Below, one piece after another: positions 47,073-57,427 of a stretch of DNA of 64,000 bases. The stretch is from assembly GCA_037367355.1 (NCBI GenBank), contig CM074703.1, positions 1,860,001 to 1,924,000 on the forward strand, written 5' to 3'. The notes beneath the pieces were generated by a model. That model did no database searches, was not told the origin of the DNA, and was given only the letters and a program-made list of their open reading frames with translations. Made by a program: the position numbers and the translations under genes. The stretch's first letter is position 1; each line of letters starts with the position of its first letter. The stretch is from Neoscytalidium dimidiatum (taxonomy: Eukaryota; Ascomycota; Dothideomycetes; Botryosphaeriales; Botryosphaeriaceae).

Positions 47073-49222
47073 TTACTCACTCTCCCCCTCAGCATTCTCC
47101 TCGCACCCCTCTTCCTCGTGAAGGACTCCAGTAGCCAACACCCCATCTTGACCCAATTTCTTCTTCGGTGGCGAAACCGATTCGTTCACCTTGCGGCGCT
47201 TACGGCGCTTACCCCCCTCGTCCTCTTCACCATCAGAAGAAGGGCGATCCTCAATCGCGGAGCGACCGCCCTTGCCGGCGCGCCAGTACGAAGGCGACGG
47301 CGGAGACGGAGACGGGCGAACGGTCGTGATCGAGCTGGCGGGGGAGGCGGCACGCTTGCGTTTGGTGGCGGTGGACGGCGTGGCGGGCACGGTGTTGGTG
47401 ATCGTCGAGGCGGCAGCGGCGTGTGTAGGAGTTCCGGAGCTGTTGGCACTGACCTTCACGACGCGGGGGGAGGGGAAGTCGAGGGGGCGCTTGGGGTGGG
47501 CACGGGCGGCAGCGCTGCCGAGGGGGTCAACGTTCTCCTTCTCGCGGCTGTCATCACGCGCGGAGGCGGGCGCAGGGGCAGAAGACGCGGGCCGGGCCTC
47601 TCGCGCAGTCAAGCCACGGGCGCGGACGAAGGCAGCGGCCTGCTGCCCGACGTCGTCGTCATCGTCATCCTCTTCCTCCTCCCCTCCCTGCCCATCGTCC
47701 CGAGCCGCCTTCCCGTTCTCCGCGTCCCACCGCGCGTTCCTCTCCTCGATCTCGCGCCGCTGCCCGTCCGTCAGCCCGTCCCAGTAATCCGGCTCGGGCA
47801 GCTCCCGCACGAAGCGCTGCAGCGCGCCCGCGCGGCCCCGGCGCCACTGCTCGCCGGCGCGCGGCAGGACGACGGTCCCGCCGCACTCGACGCACATGAA
47901 CGCGAACGCGGCGCCGCGCACCTCGGCGGGCGGCGGGTTCGCGCGGCAGGCCGGGCACGCGGGCGTCAGGAGCGGCGCTCCGTCGTCGCTGCGCAGCTGA
48001 TCATCGTCGGCGGCGCACGGCACGGGGTGCGCGTCGGCGTAGGCGTCGTGGGCGTCGGCCAGGCGCTCCAGGTGCGCGACCCGGTGCGCGAGGCAGCGCG
48101 GCGCCGCGTCGCACGCGCAGCCGGCCCAGCCCGAGCCGCGGTCGCGCAGCGCCGCCAGCGCGCAGCCGGCGCAGAGCGGGAAGAGCGCGCCCTCGGCGTG
48201 GCCTTGCGCCGCTTTGGCGCTGAGGTGCTGCTCCTGGCGGTCGGCGCAGCTGCCGCAGAAGACGAAGGCGTGCTTGGAGAAGTCGTAGGTGAGGCGCACG
48301 TCGGGCGCGCCGCGCTCGTGCAGGCGGGCGTGCTCGCTGGGGGGCTCGATGCAGGCGGTGCCGGAGCGATGGTGGTGGTGGTGGTGGTGGTTATGGTCGT
48401 TTTGGTGCCGCTCGTTGTCATGACGGCCGGCGTGGTGCTGGTGCTCGCCGAAGGTCTCGTCGCAGCGGAAGCGCTGGCGGTCGCGGATGTCGAGCGGGTG
48501 GGCCATGCGCGCGTCGGCGAGGCCGTCGTCGAGGAGCCACTTGGCGTAGTCCTGGTTGAGGTTGAGGTCGTTGGCGCCGTAGGCCGGGTCGTCCCAGTCG
48601 GCGACGGGCTTGCGGGTGAAGGGGTCGGTCTTGGTGACGCGCCGGACGTAGAGCAGGATGTCGCCGCTGACCTGCATGCGGTTGTTGTTGTTGCGGAACG
48701 CCCACGGGGCCAGCTTGTTCATCCACGCGCGCTCGAGCTCGCGGCCGTTCGGCTTGAAGGCCTTGCGTGGAGGGTGCGCGAGTGCCCACGCCAGCTGCCG
48801 CGCCTCGGGCCACAGCTGCTCGCGTCGTTCGGCCGCCAGCTGCTCCGGCGTCTTGACCGGAACGGTGGAAACGCGCTTGCTCTTCTTGGTCGGCTGTTGT
48901 AATGGCTGTGAGTCAGGGGGGAATGTCCATGTGGTTGATATGAAGCTGCGCTGGAGAAATTGTTTATATGTTGCACACTTACCTCGCGCAGACCAGAGCC
49001 CAGCTCGCTCGGGTCGACAACCTCGTGGCCGACACCGACATCCTCCTCCTCGTCCTCCTCCCCGCCAGACTCGTCGAAGTCCGACGAGCCGGAGTCGCTG
49101 ATCTCGTGCCGGCCGCGAGGAGCCGGCTCGCCGGATTCCGAGTCGTCTGACAGACTCGGGCTACGGGCGTAGTAGCCCGCAGGCTTGATGGTGGAAGCAC
49201 GGCCGGACGAACGCCTAACCAT
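47073..49222 (-). CDS. RCDE-3: cysteine-rich putative zinc-binding protein, unknown function
   Basis: Exons 49222-48983 and 48905-47073 (intron GTAAGT...CTGACTCACAG), 690 aa. The N-terminal 80 residues are acidic (ESGGEEDEEEDVG). The shared module begins near residue 120: LAHPPRKAFKPNGRELERAW, then LNLNQDYAKWLLDD and RDRQRFRCDETF (about 225). A His run (HHHHHHHH) precedes FCGSCA, LCAGCA, GCACD, RCLAHRVAHLE, ACPACRANPP and FMCVECGGTVVLP (to about 425). The last 260 residues are a disordered, charged tail with basic clusters (TKRKRAA, GGKRRKRRKVNE) that resemble nuclear localisation signals. This suggests a nuclear protein with a zinc-binding core. Confidence 0.8.
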
Positions 49223-50879
49223 GGTCGTGTTCGTGGTTGTGGTGGTGTTCAGGCTGTCGATTGGGGTTCAGTATGGCTTGGAAACATGTCAAAATGCGAA
49301 AGAGAACCAGGAAATCTTGTGGAAGGAAAAGGGTGTATTGTTAGGTTGGAATGGTGCAGCTCGCAAACAGGTGGACGGTGGGCGGGTATTGAGGTGGAAG
49401 ATGAGTGCAAAATGAAGAGCGGTAGTGACCAAGGACGCATTGGTTAATAGGCTTACTGATGATCGAGTCGTTGCGGTTTCGGGCGGTGGAGAGTAAAGAT
49501 GGAGAGCAAAAGTACTCGGAGACGCTCGCAACAAAGTTGGGAGGTGGTGGAGGGGAAGAGGTTTGGCGGAGTTGGTCGAGGGAGATATAGGCGGCGACGG
49601 CGGTGATACAGTACACGGCGGAGGCAGAATTGCGACGCTAGGCCAAAACAGCTCGAGCGGTCGAAAATCTGGAGGCGCGCTGCGGTGCGATTGGCTGCTG
49701 GCTTGGACTGTTGCTTTCCCGGGCGGCCATTCACTACGTCATGGGTCTCAATTTGGGCGAGGCGAAGCCATGCCCGTGCGGTTCATCTGCGGCTGCCGTC
49801 TGCTCCGCTGCTGCTGGTCGACTCGATGTAGTAGACATGCAAGTACGAGGGCCACTTGAAAGCTGGATAGGGTCTCACAGCGCAGTGCGACACTGAACTG
49901 CGGCAGACTTATACTAACAGTCTGACAGGGACGGAAGAGCCCTCGCCTTCTAAAAGCTGCTGAACGTCTCTTTCAGCGCCGCCCTGGAGCCGCGGCATGC
50001 GTCATGTCCGGCTCAACTTCCTCGATCCTTTCATATGCCCCGCCATAAGTCCCTCTCCCCTTCCCAAGACTTCTTTGAGAGCAGAGCGCCATCTGATGAT
50101 AGTCTGGCCTCCCTAGTCTAACTGTGACCTAGGCTTGGTAAAAGCCCGTCGCAGCGGTTGGAATGTCGGAATTTGAAAAAAAAAGAGAGAGAAAGTGTTA
50201 ATGAAGAAGATCGCCGCTATCTTGAGAGGGGTTAGATTTGGCCAGCCGAATCCTACCTACTTTCAGGAGTCTTCAAAACGTACGGAATAGAGACATGTAC
50301 GCTTCACACAACTTTGGTCATTCCACTCTGTCAAGGAGGGGAGTGAAAAAGAAACGATGTGCGAAACTCATTTGCACACCTGATAGCAGTTCCGACATGG
50401 ACGGCCCCTGCCCTGATAATCTCCACGCAATACCAAGCATACGTGCTCTTCTAAAGATACAGTGGGTCCTACTCAAGTAATTTGACGCTATAGCCAATAA
50501 AATCAGATTCCTGATTACTGTGATCAGTTTTTGTCCTAAAAATGACTCATGCCGTTATATTGTTTGTGCTTGAGCAATCAGTCTGTGTCGTTGTTGACCC
50601 GGGCGGAAGACTTGCAGAGGTCACGATGTTGCTATCTTGTAAGTAGTAGAACTCTATTCTGCTTTTCCATTGCTCTCTAGTTGGTAAGATTTCTTAATTG
50701 CATTGCGAGACGCTAAGATAGGAAGGACAGGTCTAACAACATCCTGCTCGTTGGGAACTTCTCCGGCCACACCAGAACCACTAGGCTTTCTCGATACAAT
50801 ACACAGTAATCTGATACCGCGCAGACAATAAGAGGGGCTTTCACATATCAGGGCGGCGAAGTCCCTTCCCGCCCAATGC
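49223..50879. other. Intergenic stretch upstream of RCDE-3
   Basis: Contains the RCDE-3 promoter. No convincing gene; frames here are short and lack family motifs. Confidence 0.45.
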
Positions 50880-53060
50880 ATCAGCACTCCCCAAGCCCCA
50901 CCCCCTCTAACCCAAGCAACAGCCAAGCAACCCCGCCATCTAAACCCACAACACGACGAAACTCCACCCCTGCCCATCCACCCAAAAACCGCCTCCCCCA
51001 ACAGACCGACCTGCAATGCCACTTCCTCCACCCTCGTCCTATACTCCAACCGCGCCTCGGGATCCGCCAGTATCTGATCCACGCGCACCAGGCTCGGCGG
51101 CAGCGGCGAAGAAGCGGCCGGGACAGCTGTGGGCGCCGCCGGTGGCCGCGAACTGCCAGCGGTTTTCGTTTTTCGCGGGGCGGCGCGCAGGCGGAGGAAG
51201 CGGTGACCGTCGAAGGCGTCCGAGGGTGATGTGGGGGTGGAGGAAGAGGGAGAGGGAGAGGGAGCCTCAGGGAGCGTAGGCCGGGTGGTCGAGCGTGCAG
51301 GACGTGGGGCACGGCGACGGAGGCGCGGGCGGGGATGCGGGTGTCGTCGGAGAGGGTGGCGGGGCGGAGGGGCGATGCGCTTGACGGAGAGGACGGCGGA
51401 CGGGCTGAGGCGCTGGGATTCCTTGAGGACGGAGTCGAGGAGGCGGAGGCGGTGGAGGGTCGTTTTGTCCCAGCGCGCTTTTGGGGGGCGCCGCGGTGGT
51501 GGTGGTGGTGGTGGTGGTGGTGTGGACGTCTTTTCTCCTCCTTCTTCTCCTTCTTCTCCTCCTTTTACTCCTCCCTCTTCCTTTTCTCCGTCGCCCTCAT
51601 CGCCGGGTATCGGGGTTTTTTCAGGTGTTGTCGTTGTTACCACCTGCCCTTTAAGCACGCCCGCAATCTCCCGCCGCAGCTCGTCGGCCAGGCCGGGGGG
51701 CGCGGGCGATGTCGAACAGCACCTGCGCCAGGGCGTTGCTCGCCGTGTGGACTGCCGCCATCGCCAGCCCCAGCTGCCCGTTCGCGACGTCCAGTTCACT
51801 GCGGTCGGCGGCCGCGGCCGCGGCATCGAGCCACTGCAGCGCGTCGTCGGGCTGCTTCGCGTCCGCCCGCGCCGACGATGCGGTACGCTTCGGCGCGCGT
51901 CTTCTTGAGCGCGGCGACCTGCGGGACGAGGTGGAAGGCGAGCGGGCGCAGGAAGGGCGGGTTAGCGCCGCACCGCTTGCACGGCGAGGAAGACGTCGCG
52001 CGTGAAGGTGCCGGAGATGCGCAGCCAGGCGGGGTCGCGGCAGATGGGGAGGCCGAGGAAGGCGCGGGCGTAGAGCTGGGAGACGAGCGGAACTAGGAGC
52101 GGATACAGGAGCGGGGTTCGCTTCCGTTCTGTGTTTTGTGGAAGAAGTCTGGGTCAGTGGTTGTTTGTCGAGAGTTTTGGATGGATGCGAATGGCTCGGC
52201 GCACCTTTGCACGGCGAAAAGCGTTGGTTCATTACCAGCGCGGTCTCTTCGGATAGGGCTACGGTGAATTTCGCTAGGGCATGTGTCAGTATGATTCGCA
52301 TTCGGAGGTGGGATCGCGTACAGAGGGCTTGCGTCAAGTTCACGCAGACGATCTCCTTGAAAAGCTCGAAGGCGTCTTTCCTTAGCGCGAATTGCTTGAA
52401 GCCGTGGGATCCCATCATTGTCTCCTGTCCTCGGGGACAGCTCAGTCAGCTCTCACACTACTCACCCATCAGGAATAGGCTCTAGCAATATGCGTACCGC
52501 ATTAGCGAGTTCAGTGAAGCTAAAGTCCGGATCATCCTTGATCTTCTATGTGTGCTCTGGCTTCAACAGAATCTTTGGTTCAACGTCTGTATAGATCTGG
52601 CAGAAGACGCCGTTTGCCTGCGCGGATGCCGGTCAGAAAACATCCAGCAGGATGAATTCGTGGCAAATAACCCTTCCAGTGGGAACAGAGCAAAGGACGC
52701 AGCTGAAGCAGCCGTCCAGGTGTAGGTGTTAGAGAATTAGCTGAGGATTTATCTCTGGATAACCGCTTCGACTCTCCGTAGATGATACCCAAAATACCTC
52801 CCCCAAGAGCCATCTGACAGTGGGCCGAAGGAGCAGACCTCTGCCACCCGTTATGAGGAAGGGCCAATCACGCACCTATCTCAGAGCCGACGCGACAACA
52901 ACCATGCTGTTCACGATAAATAGTTTCTTGCCTTCCTCCAACCCGCACTCCCCATTTATCAGCGGGATACCGGGGTACGGCCTTCGTGCCGTCAGATCAC
53001 AATACAGCGTATACAATGCATAAACGATGGTGAGCCCAAAGAGCAAGCTGCAGAGCTGCG
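50880..53060 (-). pseudogene. Cytochrome P450 pseudogene (ent-kaurene-oxidase-like)
   Basis: Read to the left, P450 blocks occur in order but in several frames: PYPGIPLINGE (about 52965), NGVFCQIYTDVEPKILLKPEH then a TAG stop (about 52545), KIKDDPDFSFTELANAVRILLEP, SHGFKQFALRKDAFELF, then ALQWLD...LGLAMAAVHTASNALAQVLFDIA (I-helix region, about 51720-51830), LHRLRLLDSVLKESQRLSPSAVLSVKR (ExxR), DAFDGHRFLRLR, and a distorted haem loop FAATGGAHSCPGRFFAA. Frameshifts separate the last four blocks. A Pro/Gly/Glu-rich insertion with a (GGT)n tract sits at about 51490-51600, and one hairpin element lies at 52704-52770. The intact P450 at 43.3 kb belongs to a different family. Confidence 0.75.
52704..52770. 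repeat. Dispersed hairpin element, copy 7 (within the P450 pseudogene)
   Basis: Left TGAAGCAGCCGTCCAGGTG, right CTCTGGATAACCGCTTCG. It sits between the N-terminal block and the NGVF block of the broken P450, in about 230 bp without P450 similarity. Confidence 0.65.
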
Positions 53061-54215
53061 AAAAGCTTGTGAGGCTACCAATTGAGGTGAGAATCGCCCT
53101 TTCGGATAGTCGAAGGGCAATACCGGACTTGTTTTGGGATAGAGGAGGAACAACACCCTGCGGATGTCATGCGCTGCGGGCGTTGGCTGTAATATACTCG
53201 ACATCTTGCCACGCATGCCCGCAAGACGGCAGCATTGGCAGAAAGGCTAGCCACTGTCAGCCGGGTCCTTGTGGAACCCCTCTGCCTTTGGATTGGACAC
53301 ACACAGACATACACACCACCACCACCACCAAGTACCTCGTCAGACTTGCTTCCGAATGGGGCGTGCAAACTATGTGGATTCCAAGTCATTCGGTGCGGGA
53401 GAGCTAAAGTTTTAGGTTGTATACTTAAAAGTACATGGATGTTTAAGGAAAGTTTGCTGATCGGTACCGAGGAGATCCGCACGCCATTCAAATGCCGAAG
53501 CCTCTGTGCAATATCATCGAACCTTGCATGCAAGGTTACTCTCTGGCAACTATTACTGGTTCCCCGATACTGTAACACGGAGCATGGATGAGTTTGAGGC
53601 TATTTGTGATGTTGCATGCGGTGTATGAGAACGAAAATCCCTGCCGTCGCCTGAGTGTAATGTGATTTTCACATGCTTTTCCATCGAACGGTAGAGCTTC
53701 ACACGCAGACTTTCGCGAGAATGTGGCCGTGAGCTCCATTCGACGAGTGTTACAATGGCTAAGCGGCTATCTCATGAGTAATTGAAGCAGTCGAACGGAA
53801 GTGGTGAATATCGAACAATTTCATTGACTCCATATCCAGGAAACTACTCCAACTGCCCCGTAACCGTTTTTCAACTTAAGATCCCTTGTCTCTCTACGCT
53901 ACAGCAACGGCGGTTGCTTTGTGAGTGCTTAGTCCAGAGCTCGAAAGCACAAAGTTACCTACGCGACGCACGACATCTCACATCCGAAAAATGATCGTAT
54001 AACATCGTGACAACAACTGCGGCAGAAGCAGCTATATACAGAAAGGACCGTAAGCCCCATTCCATGGTGGAAAAAAAGCCCTTATCGTCCCCCAAGCGCT
54101 CGTTGAGACGCGCCTCGCCGCGCCATAACACCGTCTTCACCTGAAGGCTTTCCGAACCGCTTACTCCAAGGAAGCAATCCCCACACACAACGCCAGAAAG
54201 ACCCATGCATCTCAC
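53061..54215. other. Intergenic stretch with one hairpin element
   Basis: No gene recognised. Holds element copy 8 and the 3' region of the Zn2Cys6 gene. Confidence 0.45.
53782..53852. repeat. Dispersed hairpin element, copy 8 (diverged)
   Basis: Left TTGAAGCAGTCGAACGGAAG; right arm TATCCAGGAAACTACTCCAA pairs imperfectly. The length (71 bp) agrees with the other copies. Confidence 0.45.
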
Positions 54216-56875
54216 TCAAACGTCCAGCGGCGAGAAATATCTGCCATGAAAATGCAACTGGCGCATGATTTGACGATCCAGCTCCTCACGCTGTTCGCGC
54301 TGCTGCTCGGGCGGCGTGTGGCGCGGCTCGTTCGACTGGGCCTTCTCGATCACGTCGACGGCGATGCGCTCGAGCTTGACGCACAACGAGAACAAGTTCT
54401 GGGCGTCGCGCCCGCCGTCCTCGCAGATCTGGCTCATGAAGCGGAGCAGGACGCGGACGCGGTCGAGGTCGGCGTCGATGCTGTCTGCGTGCGGCTCGTT
54501 GATCAGGTTGCCGAAGAGGCTGACAAGGGCGGCCGCGCAGTAGTAGAGCGTGTACCTGGTTGCTCGCGCCGGCGGTCAGTGAGACATGCTCACCTTGTTG
54601 GTGATGGAAAGAGATGGGGCTTGCTTACCATCGCGTTCCCTTCGCGGTGGGTGGATGGTCTTTGAGAAGCTGCACCATGTGCCTTGCCGCAACCCTGATG
54701 GGCGATCCAGTCGTCTTGGTGGCTAGTGACTCGGGGACGGCGGACTCTGGCCACTCGCCAGTGACGCGGATGCAGATGGTATAGCGCCGGTGGATCAAGC
54801 TAACGCAATACCAGTAGCAGAAGTGCAAAACCAAGATAGGGCCGTGGTGCGGCGCGGGCAAGTCACTGATCGGGTTACCTGGCCGGAAGTCCTCCTTGAC
54901 GCTGAGTCGCCACTGCTCGAGCTCGTTGTTGAGGTTTGAGATTGCAGCCAGAGTCTCGTCGCGAGGCTGCTTCCATGACTGATCCGAGTATAGCTGCTTG
55001 TAAACCTTACCTTGGATTTGTGCAAACACGCACTTGTCCTTGAAGATGTGTGCGTCGCCAAAGTAGCCAGCTTTGTCTGGCGGATTATCCTGTGGCAAAT
55101 CGATGGACATGTCATCATCGTCTTGTAGAGGAGGACGACCGGTGCGGAGGCTCAATCTTCTATGGTTTAGCATCTAGTGAATTCACACAAGGGTGAGGTT
55201 GGACGTACTCGCGATCGAACATATATGCAATCCAAAACACTCGTCTTCGTTGTTCCTTCTCGATAGCGCTGACAGAAGGATCCTCACATTTGACATGCAG
55301 ACCGATACCATGCGCAATCCTGATGGCTGTCGCGAGAATCATTGAGGGCATCTGAGAATTGAACGAGGTAATTTGAAAGAAAAGTGCCTAGAGCGGTATC
55401 GTTAGCTGGGTACCAACTTCATACTGATTCGACATACATACCATTCCTATTAGTGCCTGAATGCTGGTGACGTCGAAATCTAGCGCAGGTAACTCGGCTT
55501 GGATCGCTAGAGCATTTTTCATGTAATACCAGGCTCTCTTTTCTAGTTCTTGAGGGGTGAATGTGCCTTTTGGCCGGGTGATGAGTGCCAGAGCGAAGAC
55601 GGTATTGAGACTTGCCCACCATGCCGCCGATTGATTCGTGCCCAGCGAAAGATTCTCGTACAACTGGAACATGAAGGTGTCCTGGTGGTACAACGGCATG
55701 CAAACATTGAGGTTGTTGAAGAAATCGGCGACCATCGATATCAATTCGTCCATCGGAGGCAGCTGTGTGCGCTGACCATATCCAGGGGACGCTGCTAGAG
55801 GCTCAGTGGCCGGTCCAAGACCGCGAGTGATGACGCTCTCGATGATATCGTTGATCCATTCCGGCCGCTTCGATTTGCGGATGCAATGCTTCCAGAACTC
55901 TGCTCTGCAATCAGTACCGCGCCAACGAAAATCAGGCATAGCGAGTATCACCTGAGTTCAGTTTCTCGCGCCTCGGCTCGCCGATCGGATCGCTGAGCTC
56001 AGTAGCATCCGTCATGACTGACGGCATACCGACGCTGTAATCGACATCGGCATCGACATCATAACCGTCAAGGCCATCGGCGACAGGCTCGGGTTGCGGC
56101 TGCCTCTCGTCCAAGATACCCGAGGCCTCGACGAGAGACTCGATCCGACTAAGCCGATTCTCCAAAGCCCGGACATACTCTTCCCTATATGAAAAGGTGT
56201 GTTGATCAGTACAGCTGTCAAATCAGCACATCTTCGGCATTCGCCCGCACCCGAGAGCCGAAGATAAGCAAAACACAAACAGAAGCCACACGCATATAAA
56301 ACAAAACAAGCTCACGGCCGCACGTGGGGGAAAAAAAAGTTTGGAAAAAACCTACACACCTTCTCCGGGGCTTCTGTGGCTTCTCGACGACGGTGAAGAC
56401 GCAGTTCAGGGCCCGCTTGCGGCAAGTCCCGCACGCGGGCGTCACGCCATCGCATTTGATTTTCATTCTCCGACATCTCTCACAGGCCTGCATTTGAGTC
56501 GCAACGGCGAGACCTAGGAGTCAGCGAAACTGACTTCACAATATCGGGGTGCGTGTCCCAAAACAAAAGCTTGAGCGGGGGCGCCAGGTCGGAAACGGGA
56601 ACCACGTGCGAAAAAAAAAATATAAGAAAGAAATATCCTAGACGGACCTTCCCGCGGGCCGTCCTCTTAGAGGATCTTCCAGTGGCTGCTGTCCCTGGAT
56701 CTCGTAGCAGCAAAGTGCCGCCCTCCGAAGACTCTGTTCGGCCCCCGGATGCGCGCGGAGAGCGGATGTCGTGGGGGCTCCTTTCCCCGGCAGCCGAGGC
56801 AGCGAATGACAACGGCGTGTCCTTGCTGCTGGTACTGCCGTCATACTCGTCCGACGAAGTGGAGGAGCGCTCCAT
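54216..56875 (-). CDS. Zn2Cys6 transcription factor with fungal-specific regulatory domain
   Basis: The binuclear cluster is complete: ACERCRRMKIKC then DGVTPACGTCRKRALNC (C-x2-C-x6-C-x6-C-x2-C-x6-C), followed by KPQKPRRREEYVRALENRLSR, a linker and short coiled coil. The middle-homology region carries MPLYHQDTF, SAAWWASLNTVFALAL and RIAHGIGLH...[27 protein letters not shown]. Exons from the zinc cluster on: 56493-56360, 56184-55952, 55902-55442, 55387-55209, then two more to 54216. A 5' exon starting MERSSTSSDEYD at 56875 is likely (Ser-rich, ending KRTARGK), but its splice into the cluster exon needs a weak donor, so the true start may be 56493. Target genes unknown; it could control the P450 and RCDE neighbours (inference only). 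Confidence 0.85.
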
Positions 56876-57427
56876 TGGGCGGAGAAGGTTGCGGATGTGG
56901 CTGGCAGTTCTGGGAATCTCCGGGAGGAAGGAGCGGCGGCGCAGCGGACACGATGGCAAAGGGAGTTGCAACCCCGGACTCGGTGGCCGGCCCAGAATCG
57001 AGGGGCAGTTGCGGGAGAGGCGCTAGGGCCATGTGACGGCACGCTGAAAGACCCTCTTTTCCAAGGCATCCCACCCGCCTTGTTTCACTTTGCGCTTCAT
57101 CCGGTTTAGCTGCATCGCTGATTATCTCATCTACCTCACCGTTCCTACTTCGTCTTACTTCCACCATTACTTCCATCTTGCAATCAACCATACCCCTTAT
57201 CTTCCAACGTACCCGTTCCAAGTTATTCCCTTCTGGATTTGCCATGTACAATGCCCCTCGAACATAGTCACCAAGCCAATACGCCTCGCCAAATCCATCA
57301 CGTCTTTCCAAATTTCTTCCCTTCCAGACACAAAATCTAGTTATCTGCTGATGCAGTCGCTCGCATCTCCATCGTTACCTCTGACTAATTACTGTCAACA
57401 GTGCCATCGTGTCCCAATGATTTAGGC
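56876..57427. other. Spacer between RCDE-4 and the Zn2Cys6 gene
   Basis: Promoter of the regulator on the left, 3' region of RCDE-4 on the right. Nothing else recognised. Confidence 0.4.

Noticed and set aside
46771..47121. 116-aa Ser/Pro-rich plus-strand frame
   Set aside because: No homology pattern, overlaps the RCDE-3 3' end; treated as chance.
47046..48902. 618-aa plus-strand frame opposite RCDE-3
   Set aside because: Val/Arg/Ala/Gly-rich shadow of a GC-rich gene; no family motifs, and the opposite strand carries the conserved cysteine module.
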